DNA from: Monosporascus cannonballus
Taxonomy: Eukaryota; Ascomycota; Sordariomycetes; Xylariales
Assembly (NCBI GenBank): GCA_004154925.1
Contig: QJNS01000307.1
Span: 1-64,000, forward strand
Direction: 5' to 3'
DNA: 64,000 nt
Part shown: positions 36,419-49,198 of the stretch, piece by piece
How the letters are laid out: each line of letters starts with the position of its first letter
How positions within the stretch are numbered: the stretch's first letter is position 1
Translations under genes and position numbers: made by a program
The notes under the pieces: model-generated
The model's input: the letters and a program-made list of their open reading frames with translations, nothing else
Told to the model about the DNA's origin: nothing
Database searches by the model: none

Positions 36419-36610
36419 TATTACGCTCTCTCTGTCTTAGGAGATAGCTCCTTCTCGTTCTTTCTTCCGTTGAAACACGACGTCTCATGACGTTCTATAA
36501 CGTCTCTAGGCAGAAGACCAGGACAATATATAAATAGACAGACTTAGACTTCCAGAGATTATTGCTTTTGGAAGATCATGAATAGATTAGGATTTGCTCT
36601 GACATTTATA
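36419..36610 (+). repeat. LTR (L2), direct partner of the inverted LTR at 6205-6394
   Basis: Begins TATTACGCTCTCTCTGTC and shares about 180 bp with the reverse complement of 6205-6394. It includes a likely TATA (ATATATAAATAG) before GACTTAGACTTCCAG. It would be the 5' LTR of element F, since gypsy coding remnants in the same orientation follow. Confidence 0.7.
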
Positions 36611-36639
36611 AAGTTTGATGAAATTTTGAAATAGATAAT

Positions 36640-39600
36640 ATGTTTTTAAAAAATTTAACGGACTCTTATAATTTACTGAACTTTTCAGTGTATTATGCTA
36701 AGGATTATTCGGGTTATCGACGCGCTAAGAAAAATAATAATTTTATAGACTGCATAAAATAAGAAAATATTTACGAAACAAGATACCGAATGCCGATAAA
36801 TACATATTTCTCGATAACGAAAATAGTTTGAATTCTATTATTTACATGTTGAATTAAAGTCGAATTGAAAACCTATATCGTAATAATATTTCTGTTAATT
36901 CCCGATATTTTGGCATTTAATAAGAGTTTTTAAACATAAAAATATATTTCTTCGAAAGTTGATATTTTTAACATTATATCTCAGAAGATTCAAAATTAAA
37001 AGTTATACTAAAAAAAGATTATTATTTTCGAACATTAATTAAGTAAGAACAAATAATATTAACACATAGATAATTATTATATTAAGCATGCTATTAAAAA
37101 GGCTCGAAATAAAAACTTTTTTTTCTAAAAAATATTACGTTATTTAAAAAAAACTCTAAAAGCCATCGAAATTAAAATATAGAAAGGTTTGCCGTTATAA
37201 AACTTTATGTAAAACGAAAAAAATACGTAATTAAATTTAGACCAATGCTGATATAAAAAAACATTTGAAATTATAACAGATTTACAGACAAAAAGCAATT
37301 TTAATTTTTGTAAATAATAACAAATTATTCAAGTTTTTGAGAAAATATTTAAAATTATATAAATAATTTTACCGTAGACGGAAGTGTATTTCAGTACGAA
37401 AAGAAACAAATATTCTAAAAAACTAAAGAGTTTCTTATTTAAATATAAAACCAATTAAAGTAAATTTCGCTAAATCGATCGGATATTTTAAATGAGGATA
37501 TTATTTTAGGAATACTTCAAATTTGTTTTAGTAAGTTAAGGGTTAATTGGGAAATTTAAATTTCCAAAGTAATAAAATAATACCTGAAAGAAATTATGGG
37601 AAATTTTATTAGATAATTAAAGAAGTATAAATTTTGCATCAGATTATTGTAAACCTCCTGACTACCGCAAATTCAAACAGTGTTTAAACATAAAATTATA
37701 AATTACTAATTGACCAAATATCGCGTTTATTAACGAATAATTAATTAAGAATACTTAAATAACATTGACACAAACAAAGAATACTTTTTAACTTTTATAA
37801 ATACCTTAAAACCATTAATACAACAAAATAATTTACCGTATTCATTTTTAAAGGTGGTTATTTCCGTATTTAAAACACTCATGAAACTAAAAAGCTGTAT
37901 TTAAAACAATATATAAACATTACGAATATCGTATTCTACCTATGGGCTTATCTAATACCCCGGTAAATGTTTGGCGATTAGTTATAATTATCTTTAAAAG
38001 TTTGAGATACTTTTATATTCGTATATTTTAGCAATGTACTTATTTTCTCGAAAACTATAAAAGTATGAAAAGGGGTTATTTAAATATTCAAAACACTTTA
38101 CGATAAAAATCTCAGAATTGACATAATAAAAACATTTAGCATATCTAGATATTCAACATCCTAATACATAATTCTATTTTCCGCTAAATATAAATTCTAA
38201 GTTGTAAATTACAAATAGTTAAAAATAAATTTATTCTTAAAAAAGGCGGAAGTTCCGGATATGCAACAGATTTTATAATTTATTAATTACGAACGTAATT
38301 TAGTAGAAGGCTATAAAAACATAACTAAGTTATTAACAAAATTTACATCTAAGAAAAATATAAGAATTTTTAAACGTTCGATTTTTCCAAAAAAAAAACA
38401 AAAAACTTTTCAGTAACTCAAAACTAAAATTACTAAAATATTAATAATAAGATTACCTAATGCCGATAAAGAAAACGTTTGAAAACCGACATTTCGGATT
38501 ACGCCTCAGACGTTATCCTAAAATAATTACAAGAAAATTTTCTAAAAAAAAGGGATTTAGTAACGTAATATTTAAAAGTATTACGAAATACAAATTTTAA
38601 ATAAGAATTTACGACAAAATTCTACTGGTAATTAATAATACTTTTTAACAAATTTCACGAAGTTAAAAAGCTGCTTAATATTTATTTTATTATATATATT
38701 TTACCTGGTTCATAAAGGCAGCAAATCAAACATAAAAATATAAACCTTAAATGATTTATTGGTTAAATTTTGATTTTAAGATATATTGACTTAAAAATTT
38801 ATAAAATATTTAAATATATATTTTTATTTGTATAACGGCTTATAATATTATGGTTGCTAAAGAATAAATAAAATGTTATAATTTAACGAGAATAATATCT
38901 TACAGTTATGTAAAAGCCTGAAAAAACTAACTTTCGATTTTTTAGTAGAATTTCAAAATTTATGCAACGAAAAGAAATTGGAAAAAATATAAATAATTTT
39001 AAAATCCTGAACATTGATTATTATGCTATAGAGGCATTCGCGGCATTTAAAATTAAAAAGAATATATTAAAGAATTCATAAAAACCCCTATAGCTATTTA
39101 GAAATTATTAGAAATCGTAATGTCGGTAATATTACTAAAATATGTTATTATAAACCATAAAATTTGTTTTAATTTATAGATAGTTTTGGTAAAATATAAA
39201 ATATTATAATATAGGATTTTATTATTAGGTTCTTTTTATTTGAAATTTTCCTTACCAAAATTAAACGTCATGAAATATAAGTAATTATAGAAAGACTTGT
39301 TAACCATAAGCATTTTTTGCTATTTAAAAATATTTAGTTTGGATATTTTAATTACGTATAATTTTGATAAATATAAATTATTTTAAAACAAGCTATTTTC
39401 AATAAAAATATTTTTTTTACATTTGAATTTAGGATTAAGTTTTTTGACCAGATTGGCATTAAACTTAAGTTTTTAATAACATTTTAATTTTAAACGAACA
39501 CCTAAAGAAAACAAGTAAATTAAGCTCAAATATAATATGTTAAAAATTATATTCATTACTAACAGAATAAATACATAAATCTTTTGTTACTATTATTAAT

Positions 39601-40260
39601 AATTTATAATACGTTAATTCAGAAGAATATAGGCATATTTCTATATATAACGATATATGGACGCAATATTTAAACCCGGCAACTGGCTTCCAATAATATT
39701 ACTGCGGTATTAATAGCAGAAATATTAGTAATAAATATAGAAATAATTCCAACCCATTTTTATATTAAATTACGATTTTTCGACACAAAATAATTTAATG
39801 TTATAATAAATAATAAAAATTTATATTTATAAAATAAAATTAACTTATCATACTAAAAACTCAACCTAACGTTTAATGTTTTATAAATTAAAACTATAAT
39901 GCTTTATAGTAAATTAAGTTTTAGGAAATTTAGTCAGATCAAATTTAATAAAGTTAGTTTCAAAGTTAATTGCTAATTATTATTATATGAAATCATGAAA
40001 ATACACCGTATATTCTACATTTTTTGGCTCAAATTATTATTCAAAAACGTCTATTTAAAAGTAAACCTACATTTTTCTGAAAAAAATTATGAATCTTAAA
40101 AAATTAAAATATTAAATCAGTAAAGGTAAAATTAAATATTTCATTTTAAAATATTACTTATACCAAGAGAATATTTAAAAGCTATTTAAATATTTTACAA
40201 ATACGGAAAACCTAATTAAAACGTTTTACCGCCAAAATCCTGACCGACCGTTTCTAGTAC
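36640..40260 (+). pseudogene. gypsy relic F (RT, RNase H, integrase remnants)
   Basis: Plus-strand decayed pol. Around 37895-37975 the RT block reads YKHYEYRILPMGLSNTPVN. The catalytic region after it is lost. Near 38275-38365 come FINYERNLVEGY and ITKLLTKFTSKK, then LKTKITKILIIRLPNADK before RNase H. Near 39620-39720, EEYRHISIYNDIW and NPATGF fit the integrase core-to-tail stretch (ATTG.SPF). Only about 1.2 kb separates the LTR from RT, so gag is deleted or unrecognisable. The 3' end is lost before copy C starts at 40497. Confidence 0.65.
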
Positions 40261-40496
40261 AGCTAAGGTCGCGAGCGATAACGGTTCAAATTCTAAATCT
40301 AACCTTACATTATTTTATCGAACAGGTAAAGGCTTTCGTTATAACACTTATTTCAATAGCAAGTTGTGCATATTTAGCTTTTACTCTACATCATTTTTCT
40401 AACTGGTTTTATTTTTGAAGTTAATTATATTTATATCTGGTTTTAAATTATCGTAAGAATTTTTACCAAAATATTTTATTATAATTAAAGGCATTT

Positions 40497-40888
40497 TGTA
40501 ACGGCTAGGCGGTTTAACCAATTATTAAACCTAAGTCGTAGAGGTTTATATTAACAGGAATATCATAAAAATCTAAACAATAAATACCGTAACTAGTAAC
40601 GTCTAGTAATACTAAAAATATCTTATGTAACGAAATTATATTTATTATAAATTATTATTATTTAAATTATGAAAATAACTAACGTATATGTTTTAATTTT
40701 GCGTTATAAACTTACTACCAGTAAGTTCGTAATTTAACCTATTGACTTATTATTAATAAATTGGTAATCCGGCTTATTAGCTTATTATAAATAAATTAAT
40801 AATCCGTTTCGTAACTTAACCCACTTAATTTCCTCAGTTATTCTTATTATAACGGTTTCTGGGGGCCGTAATTTGTCAAAACGTAAAA
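40497..40888 (-). repeat. 3' LTR of copy C (392 bp), with three degenerate hairpin repeats
   Basis: Starts TGTAACGGCTAGG. About 40704-40802 carries three versions of the 35-bp unit seen twice in copy B. Arms in the first are still complementary (CTTAC..GTAAG); later ones are mutated. Confidence 0.75.
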
Positions 40889-40939
40889 CGATTTTCCTTC
40901 CAAAAATCTTGCCCTCAAAATTTCTTTTTCCGATAAATC

Positions 40940-41520
40940 CTCCGCCTCCTTAACTATATCTGGTCGCATCTCTAAACGTCGCTCCCGTAAAACCGAACAA
41001 CGTTATACTCTAATCAACTTAATTAAAATACAAGATTTGGAAATTATGCCGTATTTTTTATTTCTTTGAAAACTTTACTTATTAAATAATAAAAAAGGGT
41101 TTTCGTTATCAAAAGTATATATATTACGGCCGGTTATATGATAAAATAAGTATTCCTGTTTCTATAATTAATTATTATATTATTAAAGCTTATCGTTTGA
41201 AAAAAAAATTAGCTGCCGAAAAAGCTTTAATTGATTTTCGTACCCGGCTATCCCATATTTATCGTTAACGGCAACAACACCAAAATACAGGATACAAAAC
41301 TTATTAATTACGTTTTCTAGTTTTTAACCAAATTTAATAATCTTAAACGCCGCAAAATAAAAATAATCATAAAGGTTTCGGCCTTTAGAAATATACACGT
41401 TATTAACTGGAATTCCGTTAATCCGCAAACGCCGCCCTTATAAAACGTTAACTAAAACGCCATTCTGGGTTCTCTCGTTATTAATAAAAGTTCTTTAACA
41501 GGCACTAAGCATTTATAAGA
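40940..41520 (+). pseudogene. antisense accessory frame (aORF) of copy C
   Basis: Opposite to pol and between LTR and chromodomain, as in A, B and E. Recognisable blocks are RISKRRSRKTEQRYTLINLI (compare KRRFRKSEQRFALVNLI in B), EIMPYF (identical in E), and LKKKLAAEKALIDFRTRLS. The end reads VINKSSLTGTK, matching VVNKNFLIGAR in E. Stops and frameshifts are present. The function is unknown. Confidence 0.55.
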
Positions 41521-42620
41521 TTTTTTACGGATTTTAAAATATTTTCGGAATCAGCATAATTCTTTTATTTAATTAAGTACTAAGTAAATCCGCATTCCTT
41601 CCGTATGCTAAGAATCCTTTCCATTTCGTACGTAATTTGGTCTTTTACTTCCATATTATCTTATTCCATTCGGACCTTAATAATATCCGTTATTAGCTTA
41701 AACAAAAAAAATATAAACAACGGAATAGAATTTAACATTTAATAAAAGCTTTAGTTAATAATTATTTTCCGAATTCTTTTGTGCGATTTTAAACAAACCA
41801 GTATATTTAAAACCGAAATTTTTACTAAGTTTTTTTATTTAAATATTTTTTGTGACGAAATAAGCCATTTTTCCCTTTTGGAAAATTAATCCCTTTACCT
41901 TTTTCTGGTTACAATATTTGGTTATTTAATTACTTACGTATTCTATTTTTATTTTTATTTTTTAATATAAATATTTAAATTATTTCACCGTAAATCTAGT
42001 TTTATTATTAATAAATCCGCTATATATGCTTTGGCGAATATCCAATGTAAACTCTAAATTTGTATATATTAAAATTGTTTTAATATTTCTATAGTCACTG
42101 ACATTACGAATTACTTAAACAATAAGTAAAATTTAACCTAATTATTTTATTCGTAATTAGTATAATATTTTAAATACGTTTTTAATATCTAATTTAATTA
42201 TTTCGTTTATTTATATTTTAAACGTATTTAACAACTTAGAGTTTAAACCGATTTAAAAAATAAAAATTTCTTAAAACTTTAAAATAAACGCCATTCCTTA
42301 ATATGAAATAATTTCGTATAACAATCCGCATATATTAAAACCATTTTTAAAACATATTATTTATTCGATATTAATATTCTTCTAATAAGGTCAAAATAAA
42401 GAAATTTGGTAAATCTGTCAACGATTATAAAAATATTATTCCAATAAATTTTTATTACTAGGTTTTCGAATAAAATAAATTTATTTATAAAATCCATAAT
42501 AATTATATCCTATAATCTTTTTAAAGCTGGTGATAAATATAGCCTTTCGTAAAGCTTATATCCGTATATTTTGATCTCATTCCAAAAATTAAATTATTGT
42601 AAAATGTGGTTATTAAAATT

Positions 42621-43739
42621 TAAATCTAAATTGTAAACCCCTATCCGAAATTGTTTTAACTAATAGGATTTATTCGCCAAAAATAATGGTCTTAAAAATA
42701 GGTATTCAATTTATAAGTTTATATTTAAAGTAAGCGGATATTAAAATCTCTTTAATCTCTTTTCACTAAAAACATTTAATAATAAATTAAATATATTTAA
42801 TATAAAGATATATCAGGAAATTCTTAAAAACCATCTTCCAAAATTATACATTAATATAGAAAACACAACAAAAAATGTGGTTATGAATATTAATTTATAA
42901 ATAATGATATTTAAAATAAACTTTTTGCATATCTGAAAAAATATTATTCAATATATTTAAATAACACTTGGAAAATTGTCGATATCATAAATACCTTGAA
43001 ATTTATATTATATACTTTAAAATAAATAAATAAATATTTCTGGTTATAAACTGAATCGAAAATTTCATTAAGATAAGAAAAAGTATATAAGGTATTTATT
43101 ATTTTATTATAATTTTACTATAAAATAAATTATTTTTGAAAGGAAACAGAAAGTATCTGACATTGATTGTTTTTAATTGTTTTTAAAATTTTGTGTTATA
43201 ATCCTAAATAATTGTTTATTATTGGTATAACTTTTAATAATGTAAAACTTAAACATTTGGCTCATATTTGTTTCTATTTCAACAAAATAATAAAAACTTT
43301 TTATTGTATTATAAAATATTTTTTTCGCAATTTTAAAGTTTTTACATATTTCAAAAAAATCGGTACAGTAAACAAACGTAAAAAATATAGGATATGAACC
43401 GATTTTTATTTGAAATATAACAAGTATCAGAATAAAAATTGTGAGAAATTAAATTAATACTATTATAAATTATATATATTTTTCGTACACTTTATTAGTG
43501 AGAAATAAGTTTAATTAATAATATTTTTCGTAATGCTATGATTTATTTAAAATAAGAACCAGCTAAGTATATAATTGAATTCGAATACGAAATTTATATA
43601 CGGTCTATATATAATACGTAACCTCAATTTTATAACGATATATTTGGCTTTAAGCTTAATTAATACATTTTGAAAAATATAACCAACGAGTTTTAATTTA
43701 CGTATATCCGTTATTCGTTTTATTTTAAACAATATTTAT
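42621..43739. other. AT-rich stretch, nothing recognised
   Basis: Lies between two chromovirus fragments of opposite orientation. Short open frames here are low-complexity (F, N, I, K, Y) and look like composition artefacts. Confidence 0.5.
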
Positions 43740-45540
43740 GTACGCTCCAAACTGCTCCGTTAAGCTAAAAACCGATATTTCGAATTATACGTTAAGGGTA
43801 ATAATTAAATGACGAAATAATTAAGGCAAATTGTACCTTATTACATTTTTTATACAAGCTAAAAAAACCGAACTTAATTACGGTATTCCAAATAAGGAAT
43901 TTATAGCGATTATTATGGCATTCCGAGTGTTTAAGTATTTCCTAAAAGGAAATTTGCACTAAATTAAGGTTTATACGGATTATTAAAATCTTACCCGATT
44001 TACTACATCCAAAAAACTTATCGGATAACAATTTCGTTATGCTGAAAAATTGGCGAACTTCGATTTCGTCATTATCCATAAGAAAAGATTAGAAAATGGC
44101 AAAGCAAATACCTTAAGCAGGCAACCGGACCTCGAAAAAAATTGGTTAAAATTAGCCATATAATTTTCGAAATTACCACAAAAGGATATTTACGCCCGGG
44201 ACAGATTGCGACAATTCGGGCAGTACCCTTTAATATATATAAAAAAATCCAACGATATAACAACGGTTTCCCAAAAAAGCAAAGAACGGACAAAATACAA
44301 ATTGCAAAAAAATACCAGAAAGATTTAGTACAAAACATATATGAATATGAGTTATATAAATATCCAAGGATTTACAAACCACTTTAACGACTTTAACGCA
44401 TATATATTTTTTTCGTAAAATAAAATTAATAGTACAAGAAATCATATAGTAATACGATATTTACGACACAACAAAAGCTCGACGACATAAGCCATAAGGA
44501 AACTTACAGCCATTACCAGTTATAAAATAACCATAATATTTAATTACATTCGACTTTATTACCAAACTTCTTATATTAAAAATTCTAGTTATAAAAATCC
44601 AATATAATAATATTTTTGAAATTATCGATCGATTTACGAAATTTTCCTATTTTCTACCACATCATAAGGACATAAACGCCGAACAATCAATGTACATTTT
44701 TTCAGATATACTTTCAATATATACGCATTACCTATAGAAATTATTTCGGATAAAAAATCGATATTTATATCTAAGTTTTGGCAAGGCCTTACAATATAGA
44801 TCGGGCTAAATCATAAATTATTTAATGCATTTAAACCTTAACCAGATAAATAAATAAAATAATTAAATTTAACCTTAGAAACATATTTATAATATTAATT
44901 ATTACGAAAAAATTAAAATAATACCAGCAAATCGCAAATTTGGGTTTTATTCCAAAAGTTTACAGGGAAATACGTAACGACGGTCCAATTAATATTAAAA
45001 TAGTTTTAACGTTACAATAATTACGATAATTATATCAGTAAATAAAAATAGAATTGGAATTTGTACGTAATTAAATATACAAATATTACAATTAAAAAAA
45101 GTTAAAAGGATTAATTTTCGTAAAAGGGGGAATAGTTTTTTTCGTTACAAAAAATATTTAAATAACTTAACAAAAGAGTTGATTTCAAATATATCGGTCC
45201 ATATAAAATTGCCAAAAAAATCCTAGAAAATAATTACCAATTGAAAATTTTACCAAAAGTCAAATTCTATCTAATTTTTTACACTTCCTTACTTGAATTA
45301 ATAACGGATATAATTAAGGTACATATGGTACAAAACGACGTAAAGATAGAAAACGAACAAATATATAAGGTAAAAAAAATCCTTAATATACGGAAATAAA
45401 ACGGACTTACTTAGTACTTAATTAAGTGGAAAAAGTATTTAGAGTCCGAAAACACCTAGGAATATGCCAAAAAACCTTATTACCGTCTAACGCCTATTAA
45501 AGAATTTTCACTAATAACGACAAACGCGTCCCAGTTACTT
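43740..45540 (+). pseudogene. gypsy pol (RNase H-integrase-chromodomain), copy D
   Basis: RNase H is well kept: TDISNYTLRVI, LNYGIPNKEFIAIIMAFRVF, NLTRFTTSKKL, then KLANFDFVIIHKKRLENGKA and NTLSRQPDL (43760-44135). Integrase follows (FEIIDRFTKFSYFLPHHKD near 44610-44670), and a chromodomain near 45365-45500. The RNase H to tether stretch has few stops for 600 bp, so this copy seems somewhat less mutated there than A. Confidence 0.8.
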
Positions 45541-45694
45541 ATTAATATTAATCGTTTATAATATGATTTTTATATTTTTGGTATTAAAAAAACATAATTA
45601 AGTTACCTTATTATTACGAAATCCTACGATATTCCTGTTAATATAAATCCGTACAATTAAGGTTTAATAGTTGGTTAAACATTTAGCCGTTATA
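43740..45694 (+). mobile_element. chromovirus copy D, 5' truncated and without the antisense frame
   Basis: Plus-strand fragment starting inside pol and ending at 45694 in GCCGTTATA, a RIP-altered LTR end. Only about 105 bp of the LTR is recognisable (from about 45588). Chromodomain coding ends near 45530, so the aORF region and most of the LTR have been deleted. Confidence 0.8.
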
Positions 45695-48088
45695 TTATAA
45701 TTATAAATTATAAGGCCGTTTCAACCTTATAATCCGTAAAGTTAATTAATATAAGGTTTATTATTATCGGAATATATCGGTTGTTAGTCACTTTTAAAAC
45801 AAGGTTTTACAAAATTATGGTATAATTTATGCTAACCAGAAAAATTATAAATTAATTAGCTAATTACAAAATAAGGAATAAAAAATTTATCGTACGAGTT
45901 ATATTGTATAACAATTTTCGACATGTTTAGCTTAATATGAAAAATATGGCTTGAACTTTAATGTACTTTGCATAAATAAAAAATTTAGCAACTATACCTA
46001 TATTTTTAAAAAGTATTAAAAATGAAATAAAGGTGAATATGAAATGAAATTTAAAACTTACACAGTTAAATGAATTATTATATTGCATAAATATTGGAGA
46101 TTTATTAAAATTACTAATTCTTACATATTAACATTGAATTATATTAAATAAAAATGAAAAATGAAAAATTCCCTGCACTTATTTAATTGAAAATTAAGAA
46201 TTATCTAAATTAAAATAACCTTTTATTATGAATCTAACTTACTTATAAATATATTCGGTATTATATATATTTAGGTCGTAAATAAAATAAGTTTATGAAT
46301 TTCATATACTATGTGATAAGAATTATGAATTATTAGTAATAATATTTATTATATAGGCAGTGATAAATAAAAATGTACGGGAATCAACGATATAACATTA
46401 AAATTTGGCTAAAAATATATTAAAATTAATTAAATATGTGTTAGAAATACTTGAAACTCGGCTTTTAAAAAGGCGCTATGGGATTAAGGTACAATGTATA
46501 TTAACCGTAAAAGCTATTAATTAGCAATCCTGTTCGAAAATTCTGGGTATAGGATTATCGTCCAAATTATATCGTATAATAATTTTTTATATATTTGGCT
46601 TCGCCTCGAAAACCTGATGTGAATCCAAATGTACTTTGCAAGTAATCGAAATTTTAAAATATTAATACAGTAAATGGTATTTTTAATACCTACAAAATGG
46701 AATAAAATTGAGTTTTATAATTATTGTAAAAACACTATGTAAAGGTTGTAGGAAAACTTACGAGTTTTTAATATAAATAACTATAGCTTTTACTTTTTAC
46801 ACTTATTAATACTTTAATTATATGTAATTTGTAATAAACTAGTACGCTTATTAAAATTACAGTAGCTAGTTTGAAGCTTTAAAAAAACTAAAAATTGTAT
46901 ATTATATTAATCATTCTCATTTTCGGTTTCACAGCATATTATAATTCGTGTATCGGAGAATCTTAACAATGGTAATAACAAATATGAATTATATAAATGT
47001 AAGTTGTTCCGATAAAGGGGTCTTAAGTGGTTAAATAATTACTTCGGAAAATTAAATTTAAAAACCTTTTAATTTAAATAATACTTTTATTTCAATTACA
47101 TGTCATATTTTGTTTAATCTAATTCCGATTAATGACTAATTATCAAAAAGTTGTTTTGAAAATTTTAATTATCTTTTATTTATTTTTATTCTGTTTTTAC
47201 AAGCTTTAACATCATAGAAGTGGCTAAAGATAAAAGCGCTGGAAAGTGATTAGGTATACCGTAAGACGTAAGAAAGCCCGTAAAACTAGCGAAACCGAAT
47301 AGAAAGAAATTGGAAAGTAAGGAAAAATCAGGAAGGGACCGAATATTTAGCATTATTTTGCGGTAACCGTAACGTTATTTTTTTTGCTTGGTAAAGTCCG
47401 AAATTTCCAGTATAATTTTTACGAAACCTTTAAGGGTTATATAATTTATGGTAATAAACTTTTGGTCGTTATATAAATTATCGTTCTTAATATCTTTATT
47501 TAGGCGAGAGTTTAAAATTAATAATCGATAATTTTTTTAGAAAAAATTACTGCCTTTTCTTATACCCGTTATTAAAGTTCCTATTTATTTTTTTTAATAT
47601 CGGCCAAGTTATTTACGTGGTGTTCATAATTTTTATAAAAAAATGTTTGAGGATTCGTTTTGTAAAATTGGAATAAAATTTCCCTAATATTATACGTAAC
47701 GTCCGTAATGCGGACATATGTTTTATTAATTTTCCGGGCGAAATTAATTAGGATATTTTAATGGAGCAAGTAAGAAATAAATCGCCCTTTTAAACTTTTC
47801 CACAAAAGATCTTTCGAAATATGTGTACAATTTTTTTTCGTAAAATTTTCTTCCGGTCATTTTTTTCGTATTTAAAATATTAATCGAATTTTTGCAAGAA
47901 AATAAGAGAACACGAGAAGTACGGCTAAAAATCGGCGGCCAGTCGCCCACCTATCTGCTTGGGACAAGCAGAAAATCCCACACCCCGGCGAATATATAAA
48001 TATATACAACCCAGATAAAAATCTGTTAATATATATACCTTTTGGAATAATTTGCGATTTTTTAAATAATTATTTCGCTTTTACGTTT
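45695..48088. other. AT-rich spacer with a GC-richer end
   Basis: No motif recognised to about 47200. Between about 47190 and 47350 and again at 47910-47990 the DNA is GC-richer. The latter holds a perfect 7-bp hairpin (47955-47971, CTGCTTG/CAAGCAG around GGA) followed by AT-rich ATATATAAATATATA. Copy E begins 118 bp later. Confidence 0.45.
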
Positions 48089-48497
48089 TGTGACGGCTAG
48101 GCGGTTTAACCAATTATTAAACCTTAAGTCGACGGGTTTATGTTAACAGGAGTATCGTGGGAATCTAAGTAATAAATATAATAACGTATTACGTCTCGTA
48201 ATATTAAGGGCGTTTTAGGTAACGAATTATTAATTATAAACAATTAATATTAATAAATATTACAAATTAATATTATTTAGATTATGGAAATAACGAACGT
48301 ATATATCCTTTTTGTTTTTTACTGGCGATTACTACCGATTACTTCTGGTATGGTAATTATGATTATTTTTGATCGTAATTATTTTGAAGTAATTATTAAC
48401 CTGTTAATAATTATTTCTAATTACGTAATTTGCAAAGTGGGTCGTATTATCTTTATTACGACCGTTTCCGTAAGCCTAAGTTTGTTAAATCGTAATA
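48089..48497 (-). repeat. 3' LTR of copy E (409 bp)
   Basis: Starts TGTGACGGC and ends CGTAATA (CGTAACA in the other LTR). Same length as the LTR at 54653. Confidence 0.92.
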
Positions 48498-48500
48498 CGA

Positions 48501-48513
48501 TTTCCTTTCTCCC
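48501..48513 (-). promoter_or_regulatory. polypurine tract of copy E
   Basis: GGGAGAAAGGAAA on the minus strand, three bases from the 3' LTR: the expected place and composition for the plus-strand DNA primer of an LTR retrotransposon. Confidence 0.65.
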
Positions 48514-48565
48514 AAAAATCTTGCCTTTAAGATTTTTTTCCTAGTAAGCTCCTTATTTCCTTACT

Positions 48566-49198
48566 ATGGCTTTTCGTATTTTTAAAACTTATCGTAGGCC
48601 TCGCCCTTTTACTATTTATCGTACTGACCTAATAAAGGCTTTTGAAAAATTTGGTTTCGAAATTATGCCTTATTTTTGGTGTTTTTCGAAAAGTTTAAAA
48701 TGCGAAATAATAAAAAATATTTTTCGCTATAAGGAATATATGGCCCGTAACCGATTTTGCGATGGAACCGGCGTCCCGTTATTTTTTTTCCAAAATATCC
48801 GCCGCGAACATTAACGTCTTAAGCATAAGGAGATTTTAGCAAAAAAACATTTGTTCGAATTATAATGTCGTTAACTTAAAATTTAGCGTCGTTATTAGGA
48901 GGAAATAAATAAGGCCTTAACGCGGTTTATTTGGTTACGCAAATAAAAATCTTTGGTTCGTTTTAAAGGTATTAAAATGGTATAACGTAGTTTTTAATTT
49001 TTAAACGAATTAAAGGAGCAAGAACGAAAAAAGGAATAGGCCGCCGCTAAGGCTGCCGTAACTGCATTAACGCAAGTCGTTATTCCCTTCGATTTGTCTA
49101 ATTTTGGCTTATCCGATTAGCCCATTATAAAGGATTTCTGGAATCCTAACAACCCCGCCGTCGTTAATAAAAATTTTTTAATAGGCGCTAGGCGCTAA
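48566..49198 (+). pseudogene. antisense accessory frame (aORF) of copy E
   Basis: From ATG at 48566 to the TAA at 49196-49198 one frame of 211 codons runs without indel. It is broken only by about ten TAA/TAG codons and no TGA, the pattern RIP gives from CAA and TGG. The N-terminal third is basic and aromatic (RRPRPFTIYRTDLIKAF, EIMPYFWCF). Then come CDGTGVPLF, a long charged, probably coiled-coil region (LRK.KSLVRFKG, LNELKEQERKKE) with an Ala-rich AAAKAAVTAL, and an acidic end (FDLSNFGLSD, DFWNPNNPAVV). Its 3' end overlaps the chromodomain end of pol on the other strand. Homologues sit at the same place in copies A, B and C. No family was recognised. It may be a captured host gene or a regulatory antisense product. 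Confidence 0.65.

Larger units (their letters stand above)
40497..42620 (-). mobile_element. chromovirus copy C, 3' half only
   Basis: Minus-strand fragment with 3' LTR (40497-40888), antisense frame, chromodomain (about 41500-41620) and part of integrase. Similarity to copies B and E ends near 42620, inside integrase, so gag and RT are gone. Confidence 0.8.

Noticed and set aside
43212..43397. 61-codon frame as a small gene
   Set aside because: Composition (F, I, N, K, Y) and lack of any flanking signal make it a chance frame in AT-rich DNA; the same applies to those at 53143-53358, 56625-56843 and 62858-63049.
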